The notes under the pieces are model-generated. The model was not told the origin of the DNA. It did not search any database and was given only the letters and a program-made list of their open reading frames with translations. A stretch of 64,000 bases of DNA, taken from assembly GCA_030144725.1 (NCBI GenBank), contig JASKMD010000005.1, positions 62,001 to 126,000 on the forward strand, read 5' to 3'. Within the stretch, counting starts at the first letter, position 1. Each line of letters opens with the position of its first letter. Source of the DNA: Haematococcus lacustris (taxonomy: Eukaryota; Chlorophyta; Chlorophyceae; Chlamydomonadales; Haematococcaceae). Position numbers and translations under genes: made by a program. Below, one piece after another: positions 44,401 to 58,700 of the stretch.

Positions 44401-47400
44401 ATGCGACCAGGTGGTGATAATGCGCGAGGTCTTGAGGGCCCTAATGCACCTTCGTCAGGGCTCCCGGCCTTGGGCCTTCCTTCGAGGCTGCGCTGGCACA
44501 CTGAGGCTATCACTTGGGAGGTGAGCCTGCAATGCTGGTGACTGTAACTGCGTGCCCGCTTAACCGGTAAGAAATTGATGAAGCAACTTCGAAGGTCGTA
44601 ATTACCGAGGCGGGCTCCATCCGCCCTGCAGGTCGGGCGCCTATGTGGGTTCCAAGCCTGCAACTTGGGCACGCATGCCACGCTGGCCCCGCCGGGGGAC
44701 GGCAAGCTGATGGCCGCCCCAACGCAGTCCAACCCCGTGCCAGTGCCTGCGACGTTGAGCCTGGCTGCGGATCACGTGAACGCGTTGCTAGGCTGCCTGT
44801 ACGCGAGGCTGGTGGAGGGCGGCTCGCAGGCAGGGGCGGAGCTGAGGCTGCCGGCCGACTCGAGCCAGGCCGACAGCACGCTGCAGGAGCGACAGGACCA
44901 GGCCTACAAGGCAACAGTGCTTCAGTTACACTGCACCATCTTCAGCGCGTATACCTCCGACTGGTGAGTTTCTGACCCTGGTTCGGCCACGCAACTCTCC
45001 TGCCCCGACCACTTGCCTAAGCAACACCTGTCCGCTGCCTGCCTCCCTACCTGCCTGCCTACCTGCTTCCCTGATCTCTACCTCCATGCCTCCACTCACA
45101 GTTGACAAGGCTGCACACAGCACCCACCCACTGCCACCCTGCCCTGTGGCTTGCACCAGCACCCTGCCAGCACTCCGCCCCATGCGCCATACGGTCATGA
45201 ATGCCACGCCCTGCGCTCCTAACCTGAGAGCCAGCTGCAAGCAAGCAAGCATCAGGCCAGGAGGGCCTCACACTGCCTGTCCAATGCACTGCCGCAGGTG
45301 CCCCAAGGTGGGGCTGCAGCCGCTGCCCGCCACGCTGAGGGACTTGCACACGAAAGCCTTGGCAGGAAGCTGGCAGGCCTGCCACGCCTGCCTGACACAG
45401 CTGGCCCTGTACCATCTCATGGTGAGCGCCCTGCCCAGCCACATGCCAGCTTCTTGGCACCTTTCTCACTGCCTGCCCCTCCGCCTCTCCTGACCCCACC
45501 CACATGCTTTGCTCCACCCCTGCCTTGCGCGTGGTGCTGGCTGCAGTGGGTGGAGGGGGCCAACCTGCGCCACATGGGTGAGGTGCTGTGGTTCCTGCAC
45601 TGGACCCTGCTACACAGCCCAGCTGTGACGGAATACGCATGCAGCAGCCGCCACCCTCCCTCCCCCTCCGCCACCCACCCACCCCACCTGGCCCACCTCC
45701 TGCGTGGCAGCGCCTTCTACATGGCTGTGCGCACGACTTGTGACCAGTTCATCACCAGCGCTCGCCAGGAGGTTGGACTGGCAAAGCAACCGGAGCCTAC
45801 CATCACATCTGCTTTTGTGCCTGCTGGACCCCCGACCCTGATGCCCGCTGCTGTGTGCGCTGACAGCTGGAAGCAGTACAACATGGAGCTTGCGGCACCG
45901 CTGCTCACGGCTATGAAGGCCCACGTGCAGGGCAAGGCTGGCCCTTGGCACGAAGCGGTGGAGGCGCTGGCTGCGTGGTGCAGGCAGCAGCTGCGTAGCG
46001 GTGGGGCTGACCAGGCTGTGCACATAAGCCCGCCCCCCGCCCACCCGCTGCCCACTGCCAGCCATGCGCCAACAGCTAAGGGGCACCAGACCCACGCCCA
46101 GGCGGATCTTACCAGGGACGCTGGAGAGTTGGAGCCAGCTGGGCCAGGACCTGTCGAGGAGGAGGAAGGCAGGGCAAGGGGAACCGGCCCCAAGACATCG
46201 CCACCAGCCAGGGGCCTGGCAGATGTCTTTGCTGACCTGGCTGGGTTGCGCCCTGATGGTGGGGCTGTAGACTCGTACAGTGGCTGGGCTGGGGTGGGAG
46301 AAGCTGAGGGTGGAGGCGAGACGAGGAGCGTGCCAGCATACATGGAGATTGAGGAGGCCGTCATGGAGGCCATGCTGAGCATGGCGCTGCATGGGGATGG
46401 CAGCTGGGTGCTGGAGCGGGTGACGACTCCGCTGTTCCTTTTGCTGGCGCATGAGGTGAGATGATGAGGGGATGTGAGGGGGAGCACAGCCAGCACCTCG
46501 CAGCCGCACCCCAGGCAGTGAGGGTTTGGATGCTTGCTCATGCGCATCACAGTGATAGGGGCTGTGGAGCACTGTATGCATGGAGTGACACTACAAGCTG
46601 GCCTGGTCAAGCATGCTGTGCCTGCCTGCCTGCCTGCCTGGGCTTTTGTGTGGCACCAAACCAGCTGCCTGCCTGTGTGTGGGCCTGCCTGCTGCAGATG
46701 GATGTGCTGAGCCAGGAAGATGTGGCGTACCGCCTGGTGAGTTGGCGGCAGGCAGGAGGAGCAGGCAGCAGGCAGGGCAGCAAAGGCTCTAGGGCAGGAT
46801 CGAGCTCAATAAGGAGAAACAGGATGAAGAGGGTGACAGCAGAATAAAAAGTTAAAGAGAAAAGGCCACCCTTAGGAGCACAGCAACCTGTCAGGCACAG
46901 CCACTTGGCCTCATGTGTCCACCCACCTGCTGCCTCCTCAGGGCTATGATGATGTGAACGAGTCGCTGTGCAGCCAGCCCATAGTGTACGGCCTCCTACG
47001 CCGCTTGGGGCTGTCCCGCAAGGTGAGCAGAGGGGGCTGTGAGCTGCACGGCTGCACGGACTGCTGACTGCAGTGGACAGTGGGCAGGACTTCCCTGGTG
47101 GCTCCTGCCGGCCCAGCTGCCTTGCCCCTCTTGCCGCCTCCCTGACTGACTGTGGGTGTACTGGGGACACGATGGTAGAAACTATGGCGGTTGTTGCAAA
47201 GAAGTGGCCGGATGTGTCTATGCCAGCTGTAGGCAAATGTCTGTGCTGGCCAGCCTGGCTCACCAGTAGCTGCTGCTGCCATGCCTTGTTGGTAGCTGCT
47301 CCTGGCATGAGCAAGGACGTGGCTGCTAGACCTCAGGTGTTGGGCATGCCCTGCTGTTGGGATGCAGGCCATCCTCCTGGGCCAGACAAACTCCGCCTTT

Positions 47401-50303
47401 GCCAAGTTGAGCACATGGATGGGCCAGCCGGCAATGCTATCCGCGGCTGACAACGCTGTTACCTTGCCTGCCAAGCTGCGAACATGGAGCGCTGCGGGTG
47501 CGGCCGTGGTCGGCGACAAGTGGTCTGGCATGACTGGCGTGCACGAGGCACTGACTGCGCTTGCGGCCCCAGTTTTTGACGCAAAGGGCGCCGCAAACTT
47601 CTGGAGTAGCCAGGTGAGAGCTGCGCTGAAGTCGTGTGCCGGCTCCTGTACCGAGCCTGGGCCGGGTTATGCGGCGCACGACGGTCGTCACTGCTCCGAT
47701 ATGTGGGGCGTACGTGTTGCACTGCGCTGACCGACGCTGCTTCGAGTTGCCTGCAGGTGTGTGTGAAGACCTTCCTGGAGGTGCGCTCGTGGTGGGCCGT
47801 GTTCCGTGTGTTCTGGCGTGTGTGGGCGCTGAACACGCTGGGGCTGCACGCCCTCATGGTCATGGTGGGTGCAGTGTAAGAGACCGCAGCACACAGCCTG
47901 GGCCCTCATCTTGCAGAGCACAACACCTAGAGCTTTGTGTCCCCTTCCCTGCGCCAGGCTACGAACCTGCACAGTTCTTGTCCAGCCCACCCTCTGTTGC
48001 AAGGAAGAAAACGCACCGAGGCCCTGGGCCCTGGGTCCTTTGCACGTACAGGTCCTTGTCCAGCCAGCCCTATGTGACATAATAGCCAACGTACCATACC
48101 TACTTACTCAGCCTAGAGCCTGACTGCTTCTGTTCACTGGCACACTAGCACATTCGCATGTTGCTTGCCACTCCCACGCCAACAACCCTAGCTGACATGA
48201 GTTGCGCAAGCGGACTGTGATGCCTGTGTGTTCACCGCGTCTACAGGCCTTCGTGGGCCCAGACCCGCTCGCGCTGTCTAGCCTTATCCCCATGCATGCA
48301 ATCTTGGTCGCCCTAGAGCGATGGTCCCAGGCATGGGTCACGCGGCCCGGGCTTAACACCCCTATGCTCCAGAAGGACATTCGCGCGGCCTCGGAACTCT
48401 GCCGGGACGAGGCGCGGGCGAAGAAGGGCATGAAACCGACGGAGCCTAGCGACAAGCAGAAAGCCGACGGCCAGCGAGACTACACGCACCCCAGCATCGT
48501 ACGAGTGGCGCGTGGCAGGATGCGTGTCGAGGGCGCGCCATTGCTGGGCGTACTTGGCTGGCTGGAGCCGTGGCTTCTGGCCGCTGGCCTGGTGGCGCTG
48601 TATGCCTGGGTGTGCTACGTGAGTGACCCATGGCTTGTGACATGTCCGCAGTGTCAGCCCCTTGTGGTGGGAGCAGGCCACACCCCAGGCTGAAGCTCCT
48701 ACCTTGGTGCACGCCGGCTTGGCCGGAGTAGTTTTCTTTTTCTCTTCTTCTTCTCACAGTGTCAGTCTGACAGGGGTCTGGTGCTCTGACCCTGTGCACT
48801 GAACCCTGCACGCACCAGCAAGCCTCTATGCAAACCCTAACCTACTCCTCAGCTGGGGTGGCCTGCAACACGTGGTACTGCAGCCCCTGTTGCCTGGCAG
48901 TGGCTGTCAACACCATGGGCGTTCTTAGTGCTTACCAAGCCTGATTGGTCACTTCCCATTTGTGAGTATCTAGTGCACCTGTCGCATGTCCAGCTTGAGG
49001 GAGTTGACCTGCTGCAGGCCCAGATCCTGGCATGTGTCATGTCAGCGGTGCCTCTGCTGGTGGCTGTGCATGCAGGCGTGGGCCCATGGCCAGGAGGAGC
49101 GCGTGGTGCTGGTGCTGGGCCACAAGCGCCTCAGGCTTGAGCTGGCCTGGTGGTGGCTGGCTGCGCTGTACACTGGAGTGAAGGTGCTGCACTGGCTGCT
49201 CACGCTAGGCCCTGGGTGAGGCATTGAGAGCCCTCAGGGCAGGCAGGGAGAGGTGGAGGGCAGGGAGGTGAGGGCCACTCCTCATGCAAAGCTCAGGGAG
49301 AGCGAATGGGTGCAACCTACCGCTGCCCCACCCTGCACTGTCTGGTTGGTTGTTGGACCCTCACTGTGTGACATCCACAGTCAGCACTGACTGGCCAGCC
49401 TCAGTGCACTCCTGGACCCAACTGCCCAACTGATGCTCCTGATGCTCAACTTCACGCATGCCGTGGAAGGCCGCCATGCAGCTGGGACGCAGCTCAGCCC
49501 CATCAAGGCTGCCTGCCTCTGGTTGCACAAGCTGTGCAGCTGCCCTGCGACATGCAGATGGGTTTGCAACCAGCTGTGTTCCCCGCTGCCCTGCCTGCAG
49601 ATATCAGCGCAGCCTGCGGGGCCTGCTGCGGCTGCCGTCCTGGCTGGACGCCTACTCCCGTGTGCCGGACTCCACCTGCTACACACCGGGCAGCCTGAGC
49701 ATTGGCTGGGGCGCGGCACTGCTGCAGGCACTGGCCTGGATACTGGTGTACGGGTTCAAGTTCGCGTTCGAGTACTGGGTCGTGTGCCTGCCCTTGGTGG
49801 AACCGGTGAGGGCCTGAGTGAGGGTAGGAAGCGGATAGGGCAGGGCAGTGGAAGGGGTGGTGGGGTAGAGAGCTGGTGGGTACTTCCTGCTGCCCGTGAG
49901 GTGCTGGGCAGGCAAGTGGGGCGGGTGCAGTGCACTGCCTCCTGCTGCCGGTGGTTCCCTTGTTCTGGCCCCTTGGTAAAGGGGAGAGCTGGTGGGTACT
50001 TCCTGCTGCCCGTGTTTCCCTTGTTCTGATGCTCATAGGTCTGTTGTGGTTGCAGGTTCGCGCGCTGCTGGCCACTCCCTGGCCCGCAGTGTTTGGCCTG
50101 ACCGTGGTGTACCCCTCCTGGCTGCTGGTGGTGGTGAGAGTGGCGCCCTTGGTGCTCCTAGCTCAGATCGACGGCATGCTGGCCTACCAGCTGCTGCTCA
50201 GCGTGTGGACGCTCGCTCGCGGCCTGCTCAGCAAGGACCTCATCAGCCTGCACAGCTGGACTGCAGGCGACCTGGCTAGGGATTTCCACAACGCGCCAGC
50301 CAG
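44401..50303 (+). other. Callose synthase exons 1-12: N-terminal domain and first membrane helices
   Basis: Exons 44401-44520, 44632-44963, 45298-45421, 45547-46455, 46698-46736, 46942-47022, 47368-47613, 47757-47864, 48247-48618, 49076-49215, 49601-49805 and 50056-50303. CGFQACN is in exon 2 and EGANLRHMGEV at the start of exon 4. Exon 4 also carries a disordered, acidic and proline-rich segment. Exon 8 (KTFLEVRSWWAVFRVFWRVW) matches the block before the first helix. Helix-like stretches: WLLAAGLVALYAWVCY, LAWWWLAALYTGVKVLHWLL, LLQALAWILVYGFKFAFEYW and VFGLTVVYPSWLLVVVRV. Intron 48619-49075 also holds a hydrophobic frame (ILACVMSAVPLLVAVHA) which cannot be joined in phase. Confidence 0.8.
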
Positions 50304-53300
50304 GTGTGTGCACGCGATCCTGAGGACCCATGGCGCGTCATGGTGATGGTGCATGTGCAAGAGGGCTTGGGGCAGGCCGCAACTGCAATGAGGGGTAGGT
50401 CCAGGAGGCAGCTGGTAGGTCCAGGAGGCAGCTGGTCCTGAGCTGAGCTGGGCACGCTTGGTGGCTGAGGTGAATGGACAAGTGTGTTGAGCTAGGGGTA
50501 GCTGAGGTGTTGGGACGGGTGTGTCGAGGGAGGGGTGGTGTTGGTCGTAGGAGGCATGGATCTAGTGGGCAGGCTGGGCCAGGGCCACGGCAGGCTCAGC
50601 CTAGCCATGATGGTGCTGAGCGCCAGGGCAGCTGCTGTATAGATGAGCTCAGCAGGCTCCTGCAGAAACGATACCTGGCTGCCCTTGCCTGGATTTGAAC
50701 CCCCTACCTGTCAGTCATGAGCAGCATGGTGTGAAGCTGTTGCTTGGGTCACGGTGTGCAGGTGGTGGGCCAAGGGGACCAGCTGCCGCGGCCGCGCTGG
50801 ATGGAGTGACCACACTGCATGCCCCTCTGTGGCCACGTGGCACCAGCCACTGCTTGAAACCCCCCTTGCACACGCGGCCCCCGCTCCTTCACCTGCCCCA
50901 CGCCCTGCACACATGCCCACATCCCAACCCTCTCATCACCATCAATCAGGGCACGCTGCCCCTCCTCCCGCTCCATCTCCCTCCTTCAACATCATGGGGA
51001 GCAGGCAAGCAGGTGGACCCAGCCCTGCAGGCCACACCCAAGCCTCAAGGAACTCTTCCACCCCTTCTTCCACGCCCCAACCCACTCAGTACCCACCCAT
51101 CCATCCGAAAGCCAGCCACATTTCCACAGCCCAGCCGCTCCCAGCCACAGCTGCCTCCACTATGACCCCAGCTATTCCCCCTCTCCGCACCCCGCTGCCA
51201 GCATCCCACCCCGCACATATCGCCTCTGCACCCATCGCCTTTGCACCCACCATTGCCCCGCACACCGCCCAGTCCATGACCCAACCTCCACCTCCGTCGG
51301 AGGCGACCCAGGCATCCTGGGCAGCCTGGGCTAGTGACGAGCCGGGGCTGGAGGCAGGAGCTGAGGATCACTGGATGAATCGATGGTTTCGTACACCTGA
51401 CAAGAATGGGGTCGCGAGGAAACCGACCGCAGGCGCATTAAACATTGAAAAGACGGGGCAGCAGCAAGCACACCCAGCGCGCGATCGTCAGGTATCGGCA
51501 CCTGGGTCGGGTGTCAACCATGGTGGTGCAGTAGGTGGCGCGCTTCAGCTGTCGCGTGTGCCACATGGGACACCAGCAGTTGCTTCTGCTGGCGCGGGTC
51601 GCTGGGTCAACGGCGTGTGGGTTGCAGCCAACGCGCAACAGCCAGGACTCCGTGCAAACCTCCCGCAAACATCACACTCCTCAGGACGCGCGCGAGCTCC
51701 GCCACATCCTCCGGCCGCTCCGCAGCCCCCGCAGCCTCCGCCAGCGCCACCTGTTTGGGACACGCGGCAGCCAGCCAGCCCCAAACACGACCGGCCTCGT
51801 GAACGACTCGCACCCGCGGAGCGTACCCGCAAGAATGCCTTTGTTCGGACTGCGCGTCAATGGCGGGCATTCGCTGTGGCGTGGACCGCATTGGTGGACG
51901 ACTTGCGGCAGTCGGACCTGCTCAGCGACGGGGAAACGGCGCACTTGCGTCTGGTGGACACGAGTGGCGTCAAGTCTTGGGCAGTCAGCGCATGTGCCTT
52001 CGGCAGCCAAGGCCAACGGATCCCCGAGGCCGGGGTAGCCGGCTCTGTTGCACCGTACACCATGGATCCGCAAGCCGTGGGAAACGAGCTGGAAACGTGC
52101 CTGGGCCCTGTGCTGCTGCCAGGCCTGGTGCATGCCGGCTTGGTGCAGCGCTTGATTGATGGGGGTGGCTCAGGGGCAGGCACCCGGCAGGCTACCCTGT
52201 CGCTGAGTCAGCTGCGGTGAGTGGAATTCAGGCTCCAACCAGCCTGCCACCACCCTAGAGGCGGATAATGTTGCCTGATGAGGCAAGTGTCTTGTTCTGG
52301 CGCAAGGTGCCAGGCTGTGGGCTGCTGTGCCTTGCCTTCATCTGCAGGGGCGTGACCCTGAGCCTGCTGCTGGGGCTGGGCCTGGTGCTGCCGGAGGAGG
52401 TGCCAGTGCTCAAGGAGATGGGGTCCTACTGGGAGGCCCGCCCCGTGTCAGCGCAGCACCAGCACGAGCGCGAGGAGCTGCTCTCTGCCGCCCAGCACTT
52501 TTCCTTGGTATGTGCCGTGCGATCCATGGCATGGCATGGCATGGAGGGCGAGAAGCTGAGGCAGTGTCACATGCCCAGCCTTCCATCCTCCATTGGGAGC
52601 ATTGACCGGTCATGATGTCACAGTGCCTTGATGCACCTGTTGCCTGCAAGAGCAGTTACCTTCTCACGCAGTTTGTGTGGCTGTCTGTGGCTGTGTGTGG
52701 CTGTGTGTGCAGCAATTGATGCAGTGGTGCCCTGGGCACGTGTCGGTGGAGAGCCCTCAGCCCCGCGAGCTGCTGCGCTATGCCAAGATTGTCGTCAAGG
52801 CCTTGGTAAGGGTGCAGCGCCCAGGCCCAGGAAAACATCAGGGACCCCTCTATGCGCTGCCATGTTACACGAAGTTCAGGCCCATCATTGCATCCAGCGA
52901 TGACACACTCTGCCCCTCCTGCCGTGTTGCACCTCGCCTGCACAGATCCTCGAGGTGCAGAAAGCGCACAGCTCTGCCTGGTGGTCCAGCCCCAAGGCCA
53001 CGCTCAAGGGCCAGCTGGCTGTTCTGGAGGCCATGCAAGCTCGTCTGGCAGGCATGCAGGATGCTGCGCTGCGTCAGTGCCTGGCCCGTTTACGTCTGGT
53101 GGCACCCACTGCACCCGCTGCCCTTAGCCAGGGAGGACCTATAAGGGGAGGCGGGTCAAGCTTTGGTCCAGGAGGGTCGTTCCGGTGCAACGAGCATGTC
53201 TCGGCCGCCACCTTTGGCGAAGTGCTGGTGGGCAGCCTGGTAGCGCTGCTGTCGCTGCAACCTTCAGAGGCGCTGCCTCGGAACAAGGACGCCCGCTCCG

Positions 53301-55644
53301 CCCTGGCCACCTTCCTCAACTCCCTGGCCATGAACAGGTGTGACCCCTGCACAGCCAAGGGTGTGAGGGCAGACACCTACCCCCAGGGCCCTTGGTGGCA
53401 CGGGACGTCATTGACGTCACCATCATCACCACCACAACACACTGGCGACTTGCAAACAGGGTGTATGACTGCGCTTTCATTGAAAGAGGTGTACATTCCA
53501 CAGTGCTTATTGCCCCTACTTGGCTGCCACCCAGTGACAGCGCTGTTGTGGTGTCTCTGGCGATGTCGCTGGCTGCAGCCTGAAGGAGCCAGCGTCCTTG
53601 GCCGCTACCCCCTCCCTGGTGACGCTGACGCCGCTGTACCACGAAGATGTGGTGGGTTTACTGCTGATACACGATGCACCTCCTGCATTTAGTTTGCTGT
53701 TCACAGCTTGACAGCCTGGCAGCTACAAGGTGCTCCTAGGTGCTGCAAGGTGCTGCTAGGTGCATTTACTGCAGGTGACTTGAGCCAGGTGGCTGTTGTG
53801 GTTCTACTGGTGGTCGCTGCATAAATGGCAGTGAGTGTCTTCGTCGCTGCCATCGACGTCATGGTGGTGTTGCTGTGCAGTTGTACCCTCTGGATGCTCA
53901 TGCCCTGGCAGCGGAACTGTCGGACATGCGGCGCCTCAAGTTTCCGAGCGAAGCCGAGCGGCAGGCCACGCTCGCGAAGTGGGCCGCGGAGCTGCCGGAC
54001 CTGGTCAGCGCGGACCGACCGGAAGGCGATGCCTCGGTGTCGATCATCGACTATTTGAAATCTATCCATGGTGACGAGTTTATGAATTTCACAGAGAGGT
54101 GCGTGTCCACTGAAGTAGGCTCTGGCATTGTGTTCGGTGTCTGGTGGGTGGGTCAGCCCTACCAACCAGGCTGATGCATACCCTAACCTTGCTGCCTGCC
54201 CCTCGCGAGCAGGGTTGCCCGACAAGCTGGGCTGAGCCCTGTAGACGCAGCCCGCATCACCGAGTATGACTTTGCCGCCGGCGGGGCGCTGCATGCCTGG
54301 GCTGTGGAACTGCAGCTGTGGTGAGCCACCGATGCTGTGTCAGCAGGCGCCGCACCAGTGCTTGAGCTCCTGACTGCTGCCATATAATATACTACATTAC
54401 TTGTATCATGTAACATACGTAACATACGTTCCACATCTTGAGCCTGCCCACATGCCATGGTGCTGATGCAGGGCATCCTACCGCTCCCAGGTCGCGTCCC
54501 GCACCGTGAAGGGCATGGAGTGCTACCAGCGTGCCCTGAGGGTGCTGGCCTCCATAGAGCACCCTGTGTCACCCGCCCCTGATGCCAGAGCAGAAGCAGA
54601 GGCTGAGAGGGACAGGTGGCTGGAGAAGCTGATGGAGACAAAGTACTACCACGTGCTGACAGCCCAGGTGAGCCAGGCACACGAGATCCACCCCACCTGC
54701 GCCTTTCGCACCTCTCATGGCTGCACAGCTGCTTGTTATGGCTCTTGCGCTCAGCTATGGCTGCGAGGGACCCCACTTGCTGATGTATGACAGAGGGTGT
54801 GGTGCTGTTGCCTGCAGGAGTACGGGAAGCAGCGGGCTTCACCGAGGCTGAAGGATGCATGGAATGCACGCAGCATGGAGCTGTTGCTTGCCCGCCACCA
54901 CTCCGCCCTGCGCATTGCATTCGTTGCCGGGAACGAGCAGCTGGGTCAGGCCAGCTACAGCGTGCTGCTGCGTGCCCGGCCCCAGCCCACCACCCCAGCA
55001 GCTGGCGGTGCCCACAACAGTCTGGTACCTCACAGCGTGCTGCTGGAGGAGCAGTACCGTGTGCGGATGCCAGCCAACCCTTACACAAAGAGGGGCGTCA
55101 TCCTGGGCGAAGGCAAGGTAGGTCCTGAACAGGATCCACTGAGTGCAAAGCATTGACTGCTGCAACCATAATCAGCTGGGGTTAATATGTTAGCTGCCTG
55201 CCTGCTTGCTGTGCTTATCACCGCGGCGCACGGCGCACGAATGTGGTGGGGAGGATCAGGCGACCAGCTTTGCCTGATGTGGGTGGTGCTTGCAGCCTGA
55301 GAACCAGAACCACGCGGTCATCTTCTGCCTTGGGGAAGCTGTGCAAGTGATCGACATGAACCAGGTGAGCAGTGCAGGGCGCCCACACCCCATGTGCACG
55401 AGCTGGCAGCGCATGCACCTGACTGAGAACTCATTCTGTCGCCAAAGCTGTCCACCCTGCCATGCACTGCCACTGCTGACACGCCCTCCTCGACTTGGCA
55501 ATGTGCTGCAGGACAACCGTCTGTCTGAGGCATTGAAGATGCGCAGCGTGCTGCAGGTGCGGGTCAAGCACCTGGCAATGCAATGCTAGGCTATCTACGA
55601 CAAGCCTGCAGCGGCCTTGAGAGCTGGGAGGAAGCCTCTTCTCC

Positions 55645-55718
<74 letters not shown>

Positions 55719-58700
55719 AAGCCTATCACGTGTGGCTGTGCAGGAATTGCAGCTGGCCGGTGACTATCATCTGTACAGCCTGCTGGAGGGCTTGGTCAAA
55801 GGTGTGTTGGACATCAAGCTGCGCCATGCCCTGCTCAAGCTGGCACACCACAGGGCGAGGACGCCTCCTGTGTCCATGGTGAGAGGTGTTAATGAGCATT
55901 AGCCCCAGTACCCGCCAGTGTGTTTTGTGTAGCGCAACATATACAAAAAGAATCTGGTACACGCCCCTGGTGAGGGGATACAGGCTGCTGCATAACTATC
56001 CAATTGTGCTGCCTCACCCTCTGCCTCGCTGCACCTCTTGAGCTGCCTGGCCCAGCCCTGGCCCCTACTGCCTGCATGGTGGCCTGGGGTGCAGGTGGGC
56101 ATGAAGGAGTGGATCTTCAGCAACCGCAGCGGAGCTCTAGGCGCGTTTGCTGCCTGCACCGAGTATGCCTTCTCCTCCGGTACGCTTGCAGCCTGATCAC
56201 TGGGCCTTGACACAGCTCGACCACCCTTGCTGCCTAGGATGTTGCTTGCTAGGGCCGCGGTGCCATACATCACACTTTGCAGGGCTGCTTTAAATGCATT
56301 GAAGCTGCTTTCTCACACTAGGGCCTTTGTGAACCCACATCGCAAACCATTTCATCCTTGCAGGACGGCCTTGTGCTGTCAGCTGACGATGCCATCCATG
56401 CTGGGCGCCTTTGTGTCACGGTGTGGCTTGTGCGATGATGCCAACAGTATGTCGGCGTCTTGCTGTCGCATGTCATGGGTGCGGCTTGTGCGCGCTGCTG
56501 TGCCTGTGCAGTCATCCAAAGGTGCATGACTGGCGGTGGCGTGCGGCTGCACTACGGCCACCCTGACGTGTTCAACCGCCAGCAAGTCATGACACGGGTG
56601 AGCTACACAGAAAGGTTCCTAAATTGGCTAGGCATATATTGGCCGTTCTCCCATTTCCGCTCTTTAACACGCATGCCTCCTTTCATACACGGTCGTTAGA
56701 GGTTATGAGGACGCTGTGAGTCGGTTTGCGGCGGACTATCGCGTTTTGTCGGCTGAGATGAGGCTGCCGCCGGTTACACCCGTTTGAACCCTACCGGCCG
56801 TTAAGGTCCCGCGTGCGCGAGCGCGACGGAATACCCATGCGAGCGCGGCCCTTCTAGACACCTTGGTGGGTACCCAATGTAGCGCAGTTGGTGCGCTTTG
56901 GTTTATTGCTACCCTTTGGCCGCGGTCTTGCGTTGAAAATGTTCTCTCTCAGCTCTCATGTCATTTTTTCGGCCTCATGCGCCAAGGTCTTACCGCACAC
57001 CACCAGCCCTTATGGCCAAACTGACCACTGGTGCTTCTCGACAGTCCAGCTTGGCTCAAGACAGCACACGCGAAAGAGCCAAAAGGCTCTTGGCAGCTGC
57101 TAATGCTTACTTAAAGGTCAAGAGGGGCCAGCCACAGCCATCCATGGCAGCTGTGGCCCGGGAACATTGCGTTCCATATGCCACCCTCCGCAGAGTCATC
57201 AAGCGGGGTGGGGTGATTGCAAAACGTGAGCGCCCAACAGCTTTGTCAGCTGTGGAAGAGGAGCAGCTGCGGGACTTGGTAGTGAGGGGCCAGCAGCAGG
57301 GTGTGGGGGTCACCAAGACAGCATTGCTTGCAGCCGTGAGGACGACGCAGCGGGTCACGGAGCGCAAGGGCAAAGTGGACCCCTTCAAGGGGGAGGCCCC
57401 CGGCAAGAAATGGCGCCAGGGATTCATGCGGCATTTAGTTATATTTTATTTACTTGGAATATACAGTAAAATACCGACAACAATCAATGTCGGGCGGCAT
57501 TTGAGAAGAGCGTGCACTTGAGAAATGGCTTTCACCCCTTAGACAAGGATAACATGCTAGCAGCAGCAGCAGCCAGCATGGAGGGTGGCAAGCAGCAACC
57601 AGCCTTCAAACCCTGGGTCCCCTTGACAGTCGACGGCGCAATGTTGCGTGTTGCAGCTCAGCGATCAGCCCAACCGCAGCCCAACTTACGTTTCCCAGCA
57701 GAGGATAGGTTCATTTCAAGCATGAGGTGGTTGCTGAGGCAGCCAAGAAAGCTGCAAAGGCCAGCAAGCGATCTTGCAAGTAGCATGCTTGCATGTCCAT
57801 ATGCACAAATTTGAGTGCCTCTAGACTGCCACGTGATCATGTTTTTGACAAGCTGCTAGCTTTGATAGGGGCATTGGGATGGGTAAGAGCCTATACAAAA
57901 GTTGTGGTGCCAATCTTCAAGTAGGTGGACAAAAGTAACGACATGCTCACATTAGGGGACTTTCATATCTTTGCTGCTAATGGGCATAAGGAGACAATCA
58001 AGGGCACTATGGAGAGATGTTATGAAGGGTTGCACGGCTATGTGCTTGGCTTCCACATTAGTACCAAAATGAAGCAGCAATGGGCTTGAGACGCCAAAAG
58101 TTGATCAGATTAGGAACCTTTCTGTGTAGAGGAGGGCAGGCAGGGCTGGTAGCACAGCTGAAGGTGATAAGGCTGACAGGGCCAGGGCTGTACCTCATCA
58201 GAGGGTGGAACACACAGGAGGCCTTGCGAGGAGCTATGCAAGCCACGGCTGGACTGGCTAGTAGAACCATGGTAGTTGCCCTCGCAAGCCATGGCAGGAC
58301 TGTCTGCCACACGGCAGACGCACACCATACTGGGCGGGCCTGACAGCCATTCCTGGTAGGCTCATGGCTGCATGGCTGCTGCCCCTGGCCCTGGTGTGCC
58401 TGCCTGCCTCAGGGCGGACTGAGCAAGGCCACTCGCACCCTGCATGTCAGTGAGGATGTGTTTAGCGGCATGGGCCACCTCCTGCGCGGCGGCAAGAACG
58501 TGTTCGTGGAGCACAGCAGCGTGGGCAAGGTGGGAGGCGGCTTGGTCTCTAGACTCAGTCGGGACTCAGTCGAGCAGCAGCAACTGCACACATCTCAATC
58601 AGGACTCAGTTGAGCCCCTGGAGTCAGTTGAGCAGCAGCAGCTGCACACACCCCTGCACACCACGCACCCCTGCACATCATCCACAAAGGCTGTGTGAAG

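Noticed and set aside
48928..49075. Extra membrane-helix exon in callose synthase (ILACVMSAVPLLVAVHA)
   Set aside because: Including it forces a frame change before AWAHGQEER, and the only fitting intron would be 28 bases. Splicing 48618 to 49076 keeps phase.
50683..50720. tRNA-like T-arm (GGTTCAAATCC on the minus strand) with a CTCATGA loop upstream
   Set aside because: The T-stem and anticodon stem do not pair, and no D-arm or acceptor stem could be folded. It is in a callose synthase intron and at most a decayed tRNA-derived piece.
56347..56418. Additional callose synthase exon (DGLVLSADDAIHAGRL)
   Set aside because: Its phase does not fit either neighbour, and the direct join 56179/56512 gives the expected family sequence.
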